Assembly: GCF_003946085.1 (NCBI RefSeq)
Contig: NZ_RHOB01000011.1
Coordinates: 1 to 64,000, forward strand
Source: Levilactobacillus angrenensis
Lineage (GTDB): Bacteria; Bacillota; Bacilli; Lactobacillales; Lactobacillaceae
Reading direction: 5' to 3'
DNA: 64,000 nt
A model generated the notes under the pieces. The model was not told where the DNA came from, searched no databases, and worked only from the letters and a program-made list of their open reading frames with translations. The translations under genes were made by a program, and so were the position numbers. Shown here one piece after another: positions 36,900 through 47,903 of the stretch (position 1 is its first letter; each line of letters opens with the position of its first letter).

Positions 36900-38300
36900 A
36901 TGACTGAAAATGCTCCTAAAGCTGCGGTGGCCGAGCGCAACATGGTCCCGTGGAATGAACGCATTGCTTATAGCTTTAGTGATTTTGCCTGCAACCTGTC
37001 CTTCCAAATGGTGGGGACTTACTTAATGATCTTCTACACGGATACGTTTGGCATCAGTGCCGCGGCCATGGGGACCTTGTTCTTAGTGGCCCGGATCGTC
37101 GATGCCTTTGATGGTCCGTTCTGGGGGATTATGATCGACCATACCCATACTAAGTGGGGGAAGAGTCGACCGTACTGGCTATGGTTCTCGATACCCTTTG
37201 CCGTGTTCTGTGTGTTGGTCTTCACGACGCCCAATATGAGTCTGACTGGAAAGCTGGTCTGGGCTTACGTGACTTACATTGGGGTCGATGTCCTGTATTC
37301 AGCGGTTAATATTCCGATTACCTCCATCTTGCCATCATTAACCAGTAATTCGCAAGAACGGGTCACCTTGTCCACGATTCGCCAGTTCATGGGGACGGCC
37401 GGTGCCACCATTATCACCGGGATTACCCTGACCATGGTAGCCTTCTTTGGTAACGGCTCCACGGATAGCGCCCGCGGGTGGTTCATCTGGGCCTTGATCG
37501 TCGGTATCATCGTGGTCATCATTTTCGGCTTTGTCTTCAAGTACACGACTGAACGGGTCCAAACCAAGAGTTCCCGCCAGTCAATTCCCATCAAGCAATC
37601 TCTGAAGGCCTTGAAGAAAAACTGGCCTTGGGCGATCATCATCTTCATTAACTTCATCTACTGGATGGGGATGCAGACGCGGTCGCAAGTGACGGTGTAC
37701 TTCTTCAAATACAACATGCACGACGCCAAACTGGCATCCTTTATTTTGAGTCTCCAAATCGTTGCGCTGGTGGCCGTGGTCTTAACACCGTGGACCTCCA
37801 AGCTGATCGGTAAACGCAATACCATGTTAGGCGGGATGATTCTTGCGGTTGTGGGCCAACTATTGTTGAGCCTGGGGGCAACCCACCTGAGCGTGCCGAT
37901 GATCATCTTCGCTACCATCGTCGGTTACTTAGGAACTGGCTACGTTTCCGGCCTGATTGCCGTAATGTTGGCCGACGCTGTGGATTATGGTGAATGGAAA
38001 AATGGTGTCCGCGCCGAAGGAATTGTTACCTCATTCTCCAGTTTTAGTGCTAAATTAGGAATGGGGATTGGTGGGGTCATCACCGGTTGGATTTTGACCG
38101 GGACTGGCTACGTTGCCAATCATACGCAAACGGCTTCTGCGCTTCACGGGATTGAACTGAATTACATTTGGGTACCACTGTTAGGATTTGCGCTCTCCGG
38201 TATTGCCCTGATGTTCTACCACGTCGATGGCATTGAAAAGCAAATGCAAAGTGACCTGGCAGAAAAGCACGCCCGAGAAAATGCGGCGGATGGCGAATAA
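36900..38300 (+). CDS. xylP: GPH-family sugar/cation symporter (XylP-like)
   Basis: 466 residues, about twelve membrane segments. Glycoside-pentoside-hexuronide features: NERIAYSFSDFACNL near 19-33, ARIVDAFDGPFWGIMIDHTHTKWGKSRPYW near 63-93 (loop 2-3), and DYGEWKNGVRAEGI near 365-378. Substrate is inferred to be isoprimeverose or a related xyloside because the divergent neighbour is an alpha-xylosidase. The C-terminus is a short hydrophilic tail without the IIA domain found in some GPH carriers. GAGGTG precedes the start. Confidence 0.88.
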   Translation: MTENAPKAAVAERNMVPWNERIAYSFSDFACNLSFQMVGTYLMIFYTDTFGISAAAMGTLFLVARIVDAFDGPFWGIMIDHTHTKWGKSRPYWLWFSIPFAVFCVLVFTTPNMSLTGKLVWAYVTYIGVDVLYSAVNIPITSILPSLTSNSQERVTLSTIRQFMGTAGATIITGITLTMVAFFGNGSTDSARGWFIWALIVGIIVVIIFGFVFKYTTERVQTKSSRQSIPIKQSLKALKKNWPWAIIIFINFIYWMGMQTRSQVTVYFFKYNMHDAKLASFILSLQIVALVAVVLTPWTSKLIGKRNTMLGGMILAVVGQLLLSLGATHLSVPMIIFATIVGYLGTGYVSGLIAVMLADAVDYGEWKNGVRAEGIVTSFSSFSAKLGMGIGGVITGWILTGTGYVANHTQTASALHGIELNYIWVPLLGFALSGIALMFYHVDGIEKQMQSDLAEKHARENAADGE

Positions 38301-38321
38301 TAAATGAAGTGAGTGAACGGC

Positions 38322-39473
38322 ATGATTATCAATAAGGACGTGATGCGTGATCACAATGAGCGCTCGGTACTGCAGGCCATCGTGAATCACGGACCCATCG
38401 CGCGTAACGAAATTTCTAAACTCCTGGGATTGAACAAGGTGACGGTGTCTGACATTGTCGGTACCTTTATCGACCGCAAATTGGTTTCGAGCCAAGGAGA
38501 AAAGGCCTCCAGTCCCGGTAGTGGGCGCCGCGCCGAATTGGTCGCGTTCAACGCCACGTATGGCTACGTGATCAACTTCAGTATTTCTGGCGAGGTCTTA
38601 GAAATGCTGGTCACCCAGCTGGACGGCCGGGCCCTAAGTTACAGCGAAAGTCCTTTGAATCAGCCGACTGTTAGCGAGATTATCGCGAAAATGACGGACA
38701 TGATTGGTCAGTTGCCAGCCTTTGAAGTGGAAAATGGGCTGCAGGCCATCTCCATTGCCATCTTCGGGGTAGTCTATCAAAATGAAATCGTCACGTCGCC
38801 CTTCGTGGACTTTGGCGATTTTGACCTGGTCAGCTACTTTCAGGAGCGCTATCACGTGCCGGTCATCATGGAAAATGAGGCCAACTTGGCAGCGGTGTTC
38901 GAGCAGGATTTCAGTAAGCAAGAGCTACAAAGCCTAGTCGCCGTCAGTATCCACGAAGGAATTGGCGCGGGTATCTTACTGAACAAACAGCTCTATCGCG
39001 GTAATTATGGTCGGGCCGGGGAAATTGGCCAGATCATGATCCAGGGGCCTGGCAATCAGCGCTTGGCCAAGCTGCCCAGCTTTGATCGCGAATGGTCTGA
39101 AGCGGCGCTACTGAAGAAGGCGGCGCGGCTCAAGGGTGTTGAGCGCTATTCGCTAGACCAATTGGTTCAAGCGGCGGGACAGGATGATCCAGAGATTACC
39201 AGTCTACTGGAAGACCTCTGCTACCATCTGGCAATCGTGACCAGTGACCTGATTGTGGCCTATGATCCGCAGATGATTTTCTTCAATTCGCCACTCGTTG
39301 AACAATTACCAGAACTTTTGAAAAACATTCAGATGAAACTGAGCTTTATGCCGCTGGTGCCACCGCTAGTGATGTCCAAGGACGTGAAATATGCCACCTT
39401 GTTGGGTGGGGCGTCATTGGCCATTCACCAGGTGCTGGATATGCCGGGCACGCGTTTGATTTTTCATCATTAG
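38322..39473 (+). CDS. xylR: ROK-family transcriptional regulator (XylR-like)
   Basis: 383 residues; the ATG at 38322 is favoured over a GTG 9 nt upstream. The N-terminal winged helix-turn-helix (about 10-60: RSVLQAIVNHGPIARNEISKLLGLNKVTVSDIV) is followed by a ROK sugar-binding domain with a kinase-like core (ENEANLAAVFEQDF, GIGAGILLNKQLYRGN, GRAGEIGQI). In L. pentosus the equivalent XylR represses xyl genes and is released by xylose. It lies 21 nt after the transporter gene and is probably co-transcribed, giving autoregulation. Confidence 0.88.
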   Translation: MIINKDVMRDHNERSVLQAIVNHGPIARNEISKLLGLNKVTVSDIVGTFIDRKLVSSQGEKASSPGSGRRAELVAFNATYGYVINFSISGEVLEMLVTQLDGRALSYSESPLNQPTVSEIIAKMTDMIGQLPAFEVENGLQAISIAIFGVVYQNEIVTSPFVDFGDFDLVSYFQERYHVPVIMENEANLAAVFEQDFSKQELQSLVAVSIHEGIGAGILLNKQLYRGNYGRAGEIGQIMIQGPGNQRLAKLPSFDREWSEAALLKKAARLKGVERYSLDQLVQAAGQDDPEITSLLEDLCYHLAIVTSDLIVAYDPQMIFFNSPLVEQLPELLKNIQMKLSFMPLVPPLVMSKDVKYATLLGGASLAIHQVLDMPGTRLIFHH

Positions 39474-39481
39474 CTTCACCG

Positions 39482-39526
39482 AATGCGGGGACACGGCTCA
39501 TTGCTAGCTGTGTCCCCGCATTTTTT
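39482..39526 (+). terminator. terminator of the transporter-regulator unit
   Basis: AATGCGGGGACAC pairs with GTGTCCCCGCATT, followed by TTTTTT, 9 nt after the stop codon. Confidence 0.9.
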
Positions 39527-39547
39527 GACGGTAGCGAATGGTGGAAT

Positions 39548-39575
39548 TTGGCTGTAGCTGGTATTCCAGCATAAT
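39548..39575 (+). promoter_or_regulatory. possible promoter of the GH1 operon
   Basis: TTGGCT, about 16 nt, then CATAAT upstream of the glycosidase gene. This is a weak match; no cre site or palindrome was seen here. Confidence 0.4.
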
Positions 39576-39595
39576 AGCTTTAATGAGCCATCTAA

Positions 39596-41999
<2,404 letters not shown>

Positions 42000-42122
42000 G
42001 AGTTAGGTTGAGGCACGGAAATTACCATGAACGACTGGAAATTCCTAAGTGAATTAGTGGCAACCACCGTCAAATTTCGGTACAGTGGAGGTAGCTAAAA
42101 AACAGAAATGGGGTCGTTACTG

Positions 42123-43058
42123 ATGAAGACTTGGCAAAAGGTCGTTGGCGGCGTGGCAGCGCTATCTGCCGTGGGGGCCGTGAGCGTTTTTGGGGCCGCA
42201 GCGGGACTGTATTTGTCCGCTACCCGGTCGTACGCGCGAAGTCGCCGGCAGTCTAAGGAACGGGCGATTAGTGAAAATACGGCGGCGGACAACGCCTGGT
42301 ACTTGCGCCACCACCCAGTTGAGTGGACCCAAATTAGTCAAGATGGCTTGTGCTTGCGGGCCAGTTGGTTGGCGGCCGAACAGCCCACGGACAAAGTTGC
42401 CATTTTGGCGCACGGCCTGGGCCACGCTCGTGAGCAAATGATTCCCTGGGCGCGCGTCTTTCACGACTGGGGTTATGCGGTCTTGATGCCCGACGCTCGG
42501 GCTCACGGTGAGAGTGATGGTCATACGATTGGCTACGGCTGGACCGACCGACACGACTATCAGCAATGGGTCAACCAGGTCGTGGCCAAGAACGGCTACC
42601 AGAGCCAAATCGTCATGTTGGGCATCTCCATGGGCGCCGCGACGGTCATGGCGACGGCTGGTGAAAAGCTGCCGGCCAACGTTAAGGCCATCATTGCGGA
42701 CTCGGGCTACGCGTCCGTTTTAGGCGAGGCTCGTTTCCGGATGCGTCACGAATTTCACGTGCCGACCCAACCAACGCTGGCGATTGCTGACCAGTACTCA
42801 CGGCTGGGCGACTACCGCTTGGCGGACGGCGATATCGCTAATCAGCTCCGCAAGAGTCATATCCCACTGTTGCTGATTCAGGGCGCTAACGATGAGACGG
42901 TGCCGATCGAGAATCTGGACCTCTTGTACCAAGCCGCTGCGGGTCCCAAGCAGAAATACCGTGACCCGGTAGCAGCGCACATCGCCACGCGCGAGGAGAA
43001 TCCGGAGTGTTATGACCGGCTGGTGGCTGATTTCTTGGCACCGTATGTGCGGGGGTAA
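42123..43058 (+). CDS. alpha/beta hydrolase with N-terminal anchor
   Basis: 311 residues. Start ATG 42123; an in-frame ATG 15 nt earlier is possible. One N-terminal membrane segment or signal anchor (about 7-30) leads to an alpha/beta hydrolase fold: HGLGHAREQMIPWARVF near 96-112 (oxyanion loop), nucleophile Ser169 in LGISMGAATVMA, Asp in QGANDETVPI near 253-262, and a C-terminal His in VAAHIATREENPECY. Similar to the YqkD/BAAT-like esterases of Firmicutes. It is monocistronic, and its substrate is unknown. Confidence 0.85.
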   Translation: MKTWQKVVGGVAALSAVGAVSVFGAAAGLYLSATRSYARSRRQSKERAISENTAADNAWYLRHHPVEWTQISQDGLCLRASWLAAEQPTDKVAILAHGLGHAREQMIPWARVFHDWGYAVLMPDARAHGESDGHTIGYGWTDRHDYQQWVNQVVAKNGYQSQIVMLGISMGAATVMATAGEKLPANVKAIIADSGYASVLGEARFRMRHEFHVPTQPTLAIADQYSRLGDYRLADGDIANQLRKSHIPLLLIQGANDETVPIENLDLLYQAAAGPKQKYRDPVAAHIATREENPECYDRLVADFLAPYVRG

Positions 43059-43132
43059 AGTAGACTCTGACTGGGTTTTAAAATGTCTTTTTAATGTTTA
43101 CCGATTATGATTTTCCGAGGGATATCGAAGAA

Positions 43133-43165
43133 GCAAGTTAAAGGCAAGTTAAAGGCAAGTTAAAG
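43133..43165 (+). repeat. 11-bp tandem repeat, three copies, in the CRISPR leader
   Basis: GCAAGTTAAAG is present three times head to tail, 54 nt before the first CRISPR repeat and 75 nt after the hydrolase stop codon. Confidence 0.85.
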
Positions 43166-43218
43166 GAAAAACGCCTTTTTTGAAAAATAGAATCCCGGTG
43201 TAGCGGCGTTTCTTTAGT

Positions 43219-43368
43219 GTGTTCCCCACAGGTGTGGGGGTGATCCTGTCAAGTCGCTTGCCGGACTGAAGACGTCAGAGTGTTCCCCACGGGTGTGGGG
43301 GTGATCCTCAGCGGTAGCCATGCTTGCTGCCCATCTTTGGGTGTTCCCCACAGGTGTGGGGGTGGTTT
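43219..43368 (+). CRISPR. orphan type I-E mini CRISPR array, 3 repeats, 2 spacers
   Basis: 28-nt repeats at 43219-43246, 43280-43307 and 43341-43368 are built on the dyad TTCCCCACAGGTGTGGGG and end TGATCC, which is the type I-E consensus of lactobacilli. Both spacers are exactly 33 nt (43247-43279, 43308-43340), giving a 61-nt period. Repeat 2 has one internal change; repeat 3 is degenerate in its last six bases (GGTTTT region), marking the distal end, so the AT-rich leader is on the left. No cas gene occurs anywhere in the window. Confidence 0.92.
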
Positions 43369-43435
43369 TAAAGTCCAATAATTTTATCTTGAGCGTCACC
43401 GAATCAGATTACTAATGCCCTTTCATGAAATTATT

Positions 43436-43476
43436 TACAGTATTTAGTTGACTATTATCGCTAAATACTGTATAGT
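43436..43476 (+). promoter_or_regulatory. pyrD promoter embedded in a 12-bp palindrome
   Basis: TTGACT (43448-43453), a 17-nt spacer and TATAGT (43471-43476) form the promoter. The arms TACAGTATTTAG (43436-43447) and CTAAATACTGTA (43461-43472) are perfect inverted repeats that bracket the -35 box and touch the -10, as expected of a repressor operator. Confidence 0.8.
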
Positions 43477-43499
43477 AACCATTAATCCGTCGCATTGCT

Positions 43500-43672
43500 T
43501 AGCTGACGTGTCCAGAGAGGCCGCACTAAGCACGGAACCCAACGATGGATCTTGAGAGTCTAATTTAAACGCAACGCACTTACCCTTTAATTGCTTCCAG
43601 CGAGGAGCAAAACGGTCTTGCTTAACCTAAAATTCGACCGATATGGCGCTGGAGCAATCCAGCGCCTTTTTT
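43500..43672 (+). promoter_or_regulatory. PyrR-type attenuator leader of pyrD
   Basis: GTCCAGAGAGGCC at 43509-43521 is the conserved PyrR-binding loop of pyr leader RNAs. It is followed by a terminator GGCGCTGGA-loop-TCCAGCGCC with TTTTTT (43645-43672). UMP-loaded PyrR would stabilise the anti-antiterminator and stop transcription before pyrD. No pyrR gene lies in the window. Confidence 0.85.
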
Positions 43673-43707
43673 GTGCGCCGAGACATTACATTTCACGGGA
43701 GGAAATC

Positions 43708-44637
43708 ATGTCACAACTTAACATCGATTTACCAGGATTATCGCTCAAGAACCCCATCATACCGGCAAGTGGGACTGCGGCTTATGGACAGGAGCTCGCG
43801 CAACATTTTGATTTGAACGCACTGGGAGCATTGGTCATCAAGTCCACGACGTTAGCACCACGTAAAGGCAATTCGCGGCCCAATGTTACTGAGACTGTGG
43901 GTGGGTGGATGAATGCGATTGGGCTGACCAATCCTGGCATCGATGTGGTGATGACTCAGCGCTTGCCATGGCTGGCTGAACACTATCCAGGTCTACCCAT
44001 TATTGGTAGCGTGGCTGGCAGTACCTTTAGCGAGTACGTAGCCGTAGCTAAGCGTCTGACGCGGGCAACTAACATTCATGCTTTGGAAATCAACGTGTCG
44101 TGTCCCAACGTAGCGGCCGGCGGGTTAGCCTTTGGTACGGAACCGAATAGCGTTTATAATCTGGTGACTGAAATTGTAGCAGTGGCAACTAAACCAGTTT
44201 ACGTGAAGCTAACACCGAGTGTCACGGACGTTACCGTAATTGCCCAGGCAGCTGTGACCGGTGGCGCGGCCGGTTTGACGCTGATCAACACGTTACCTGG
44301 TCTGCAACTAGATTTAGCTACTCGCCAGCCCACGCTCAGTAATGGGACTGGGGGCCTATCCGGGCCGGCCATTCATCCTCTGGCTGTTCGTATGATTCGC
44401 GCTGTGCGGTCAGTAACTGACGCACCCATCATGGGCGTCGGTGGTGTCAGCAGTGCCGAAGATGCCTTGGAGTTCTTTCTCGCCGGGGCTAACGCAATTC
44501 AAGTGGGGGCGGCAACCTATGGCAATCCCTGCGCCTGTCGCGACATCGCCGCAGCGTTGCCGGCGGCCCTGGCCAAGTATCATCTACCAGACCTGATGAC
44601 ACTGGCCCGAGAACGACACCAGGCAATTCGAGGATAA
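43708..44637 (+). CDS. pyrD: dihydroorotate dehydrogenase, class 1B type
   Basis: 309 residues. ATG 43708 follows GGGAGGAAATC; the longer open frame from 43591 crosses the attenuator and is not used. It oxidises dihydroorotate to orotate in pyrimidine synthesis. FMN site and active base: LEINVSCPNVAAGG with catalytic Cys132, PVYVKLTPSVTDV, GLTLINTLPGL, MGVGGVSSAEDALEF and AGANAIQVGAATY. Class 1B enzymes normally need PyrK, which is not adjacent; several lactobacilli have pyrD without pyrK. The gene stands alone, separated from any pyr operon, yet keeps its own PyrR leader. Confidence 0.93.
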   Translation: MSQLNIDLPGLSLKNPIIPASGTAAYGQELAQHFDLNALGALVIKSTTLAPRKGNSRPNVTETVGGWMNAIGLTNPGIDVVMTQRLPWLAEHYPGLPIIGSVAGSTFSEYVAVAKRLTRATNIHALEINVSCPNVAAGGLAFGTEPNSVYNLVTEIVAVATKPVYVKLTPSVTDVTVIAQAAVTGGAAGLTLINTLPGLQLDLATRQPTLSNGTGGLSGPAIHPLAVRMIRAVRSVTDAPIMGVGGVSSAEDALEFFLAGANAIQVGAATYGNPCACRDIAAALPAALAKYHLPDLMTLARERHQAIRG

Positions 44638-44731
44638 CAGGATTGTCGCAGATTATTGGTGTGAACACGCATGAATTCTCTTAATGTAAATAACATAGTA
44701 GTAATTGTTTTCCAGAATAACCCAACAATCT

Positions 44732-44776
44732 AAGACCAGGTATGCAGGACTAATTCTAGCGTGCTTGGTCTTGTTT
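44732..44776 (+). terminator. pyrD terminator
   Basis: AAGACCAGGTATGC pairs with GCGTGCTTGGTCTT and is followed by a GTTTGG tail about 95 nt after the stop codon. Confidence 0.7.
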
Positions 44777-44851
44777 GGTTAAATGGGATGGTGGGCTGCA
44801 CCCCCATCCTTTACATTTGTACAAAGATTCCCCCACAACCGCGAAAGTTTG

Positions 44852-44904
44852 TTGACAAGTTTTCATTTTCTGGTAAACTACTAAACGGTAATCATTACTG
44901 TTTA
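44852..44904 (+). promoter_or_regulatory. zinc transporter promoter with Zur box
   Basis: TTGACA (44852-44857), a 16-nt spacer and TAAACT (44874-44879) form the promoter. Directly downstream, TAAACGGTAATCATTACTGTTTA (44882-44904) is a near-perfect palindrome matching the Bacillus Zur box core GTAATCATTAC. Zinc-loaded Zur is expected to cover the transcription start. Confidence 0.8.
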
Positions 44905-44942
44905 CATATCAAAAACGAAAAGACTAGTAGTGAAATATTTTA

Positions 44943-45878
44943 GTGAAGATGGGGATGACGGACTTGCAAAAACAAAATTGGTGGCGGTCGATGCGCTGGT
45001 TGACGGTGGTTGCCGCATTCGTGGCGCTCTTGACGCTGGCGGGCTGCCAACCTACGACCCAACCGAAGCAGTCCGGCAAAATCAACGTGGTGGCGACGCT
45101 GGGGTTCTATGGTGAAGCGGCGCAAGCGATTCTGGGCAATCGCGGCAACGTGCAGACGATTATCAACAGTCCCAGCATTGATGCCGAGAGCTACGAGCCC
45201 GACGTGAAGACGGCCAAGCTGGTGGCCAAGGCCAACGTGGTGATTGAAAATGGCTTAGGCTATGACAGTTGGATGGACCACGTTGTGGCGGCCAATGAGG
45301 GCTCTGGCACGAAGACGTTGACGATTGGCAAGCTGATGGGCAAGACCACCGGGGACAACCCCCACTTGTGGTCGGACCCGACCGTGATGACCCAGGTCAC
45401 GCGGCGGTTGGTACAACAGTTTAGCCGTATCGAACCGCGGCATGCTGCTGAATTCAAACGCCGCGGTGCCGCTTACGAGCGACAACTGGCGGTGCTGAGT
45501 AAGACGGCCCAACAGATCAAACGTCACGCCCACGGCCAACAGGTTGCGGTGAGCGAGCCCGTCTTTGACATGGCGCTCACGGCGATGGGTTATCGCATCA
45601 GTGACGGGCATTTTGCCCAATCCATTGAAGAGGACAGCGACCCCACGCCAGCTGATATCACCAAACTCCAAAGACAGATCAAGCACCACGAGATTGCCTT
45701 TTTCGTGGAGAACACGCAGAACTCAAGCAAAAACGTCACGGCCATGGTCGACCTGGCGCGCCAATACCACGTTCCTGTGGTCAAGGTGACCGAGACCATG
45801 CCGACTAACCAAACGTACCGGGCCTGGATGCTTGCACAGTATCGCCAGGTCCAGCGGATTCAGGAGGATCGTTCATGA
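44943..45878 (+). CDS. znuA: zinc ABC transporter substrate-binding lipoprotein (ZnuA/AdcA-like)
   Basis: 311 residues from the GTG at 44943; ATGs at 44949 and 44955 are alternatives because the ribosome site is weak. A lipoprotein signal peptide ends in LTLAGC with lipidated Cys35. The cluster-9 metal-binding fold shows NVVATLGFYGEAAQAI, DNPHLWSDP (His ligand) and a C-terminal VPVVKVTETMP. The His-rich loop common in zinc-binding members is short here. It captures zinc (or manganese) outside the membrane for the ABC pair encoded next; the Zur box favours zinc. Confidence 0.88.
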   Translation: MKMGMTDLQKQNWWRSMRWLTVVAAFVALLTLAGCQPTTQPKQSGKINVVATLGFYGEAAQAILGNRGNVQTIINSPSIDAESYEPDVKTAKLVAKANVVIENGLGYDSWMDHVVAANEGSGTKTLTIGKLMGKTTGDNPHLWSDPTVMTQVTRRLVQQFSRIEPRHAAEFKRRGAAYERQLAVLSKTAQQIKRHAHGQQVAVSEPVFDMALTAMGYRISDGHFAQSIEEDSDPTPADITKLQRQIKHHEIAFFVENTQNSSKNVTAMVDLARQYHVPVVKVTETMPTNQTYRAWMLAQYRQVQRIQEDRS

Positions 45879-46576
45879 GTGAACCAGCAATTTTAAAACT
45901 TGAAAATTTGGGCGTGACCTTTCCCAATCACCCGGTCTTTACCGACCTCAACCTGACGATTCGTCAAGGTGAGTTCTGGAGCATCGTCGGGAAAAATGGG
46001 GTGGGGAAGACCACGCTGATGCGCGCGATTTTGCATCAGTTACGCCCGACCACGGGCAAGGTAACCTACCTGCCCAATGCCAATAGCGTCAAGATTGGCT
46101 ACGTCCCGCAATTTCGCAATATCGATAGCGATTATCCGCTGACCATCAAGGACTTCGTGGGGTTGAACCTGACTGGCTGGAAATGGCCCTGGTTATCCCG
46201 CAAGGAACACGCAGAGATCGACCACATTTTAGCGGAAACGGGACTGACCAAGCTGGCTAAACGGCCGATTGGTCAAGCCTCCGGTGGGGAACGGCAGAAG
46301 GCTTATTTGGCCCAAGCATTGGTAGAATCGCCCAACCTGCTGATTTTAGACGAGTCGACGGCCAGTCTGGATCCCGTCACCAAGACAGAGTTGCTGGATC
46401 TGGTCATCGAATTGAACCAGCGGCTGCATTTGACGGTGCTCTTCGTGACCCACGACATCCCGATGGCCCGCAAGTACAGTTCACAATATCTGATGTTAAC
46501 GCCGGACGGGGTCGAACAAGGCCCTATCAGCGGGTTGACCCAAGCCAAGGTCTGGGAGGGCGAGAAGAATGTTTAG
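45875..46576 (+). CDS. znuC: metal ABC transporter ATP-binding protein
   Basis: 233 residues; overlaps znuA by 4 nt (ATGA). Walker A GKNGVGKTTLMR near 38-49, signature SGGERQKAYLAQAL near 133-146, Walker B LLILDESTASLD near 153-164, and the switch His in VTHDIPMA near 190-197. It powers the ZnuB permease encoded immediately after. Confidence 0.92.
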   Translation: MSEPAILKLENLGVTFPNHPVFTDLNLTIRQGEFWSIVGKNGVGKTTLMRAILHQLRPTTGKVTYLPNANSVKIGYVPQFRNIDSDYPLTIKDFVGLNLTGWKWPWLSRKEHAEIDHILAETGLTKLAKRPIGQASGGERQKAYLAQALVESPNLLILDESTASLDPVTKTELLDLVIELNQRLHLTVLFVTHDIPMARKYSSQYLMLTPDGVEQGPISGLTQAKVWEGEKNV

Positions 46577-47366
46577 TTATGAATTTATGCGCAACGCCTT
46601 CGCGGCCGGGACCATCATCGCCATTATCTGTGGCATCATGGGCGTCTTCGTGATTGCCCGCAACATGTCCTTTTTAACGCACACCTTATCTGAAATTGGG
46701 TTTTCCGGGGCAGCCTTCGGGGTGTTTGCCGGTTGGGCCCCGCTAAATGGGATGTTACTGTTCACGGTCATCAGTTCGGTCATCGTGGGTCAGCTGAGTG
46801 CCCGGAGTGAACGCCGAGAAGCGGCCACCAGCGCCATTTCCGCACTGTTCATTGGGCTGGGAATCCTGTTTTTGTCGTTGGCCAACAAAAACGCCAGCTA
46901 CGCCACCAGCATTTTGTTTGGGAGCGTTATCGGCATCAGTGCCAGCGACGTCCGGCAAATGCTGTGGCTATCCATTCTGGTGCTACTGATTGTGTTTGTG
47001 CTCTACCGGTTCTTGAAATTTGACTCGTTCGACCACACCGGTGCGCGGGTCAAGGGGCTGTGGACCAATACGCTGTCCATCACGTTCTTGGTCTTAGTCG
47101 CCTTGAGCGTGAGTGTCGCGGCGCAAATCGTCGGCTCCCTGTTGATCTTCATCCTGTTGACCCTGCCAGCGGCGACGGCCAAATACTTCGCACACACGGT
47201 CGGGGGTATGATGACCCTGGCGATTGGCCTGGCACTGGTCGGCGTCTGGGCGGGACTGACGTTAAGCTACGTCACCAACTACCCGGTCTCCTTCTTCATC
47301 GCAGCTATCGAAGCGGTCTTCTACTTCCTGGCGCTGGGGTGGCAGAAATTGCAGACGGCGGAGTAA
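46569..47366 (+). CDS. znuB: metal ABC transporter permease
   Basis: 265 residues with eight or nine membrane segments; overlaps znuC by 8 nt. ABC-3 family features: FAAGTIIAIICGIMGVFVIARNMSFLTHTLSEIGFSG near the N-terminus (the SFL-H-LSE coupling region) and VGSLLIFILLTLPAATAKYF near 196-215. Order znuA-znuC-znuB under one Zur-type promoter. Confidence 0.92.
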   Translation: MFSYEFMRNAFAAGTIIAIICGIMGVFVIARNMSFLTHTLSEIGFSGAAFGVFAGWAPLNGMLLFTVISSVIVGQLSARSERREAATSAISALFIGLGILFLSLANKNASYATSILFGSVIGISASDVRQMLWLSILVLLIVFVLYRFLKFDSFDHTGARVKGLWTNTLSITFLVLVALSVSVAAQIVGSLLIFILLTLPAATAKYFAHTVGGMMTLAIGLALVGVWAGLTLSYVTNYPVSFFIAAIEAVFYFLALGWQKLQTAE

Positions 47367-47416
47367 GTTCGACGCTAGGTCGTTATCTGAATCAAACGAA
47401 AAATATTTTGGAAATA

Positions 47417-47460
47417 ACCAGGTCGACTTCTCGGAAATGGGGGAAGCGGCCTGGTTTTAG
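47417..47460 (+). terminator. terminator of the zinc transporter operon
   Basis: AACCAGGTCGACTTC pairs with GAAGCGGCCTGGTT (one mismatch) and ends in TTTTAG. Confidence 0.75.
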
Positions 47461-47529
47461 TTTGCGTCATTAAAGAAAGTAGCCTCAGCGCAGTCGTTCC
47501 CGGAAAAGCAGTTTCCTATTCACTAAAAA

Positions 47530-47750
47530 AAAGGTTGAAAATTGAATTAATGTCTTGACTCCCGGAGCGACAGCGTTTTGTCCACCAGAACTAGTGAAAC
47601 CAGGGCCTGCGTCAGCCAGGGTTCCGCCTGCTCTGGGGAACGCTTCCGGCCAAAGAACAGGCTTCCGCTTCGCTTTTTAGGCTCGGTCCGGTCCGCCCAC
47701 CGCGTTCCAACTCATATTTGGCGGATGGTAGGCGGCCAGCATATCTGACG
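47530..47750 (+). repeat. dispersed intergenic repeat, copy D
   Basis: It opens with the B1-type module (GAGCGACAGCG, TGTCCACCAGAACTAGTGAA, GGGCCTGCGTCAGCCAGG), continues with GTTCCGCCTGCTCTGGGGAA and ends with the hairpin module GTCCGCCCACCGCGTTCCAA ... GGTAGGCGGCCAGC as in copy B2. So D joins in one unit the parts that are apart in copy B. Confidence 0.85.
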
Positions 47751-47903
47751 TTGCCAACAATCAGCTGAAGCGCAAGCGTGAACCCCGCAAAGTAAGCCCA
47801 AGTGTTGTATCCTAGGACTGGTGTCAGCAACCTGGAGTAGACCAATTGCCAACAAATTCGTCAAAAACCCGGGAATTTGGCCCGTAATTTCTTAAGTTTA
47901 AAC

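Noticed and set aside
44761-44943. 60-codon open frame before znuA
   Set aside because: It spans the pyrD terminator tail, the promoter and the Zur box, and has no ribosome site.
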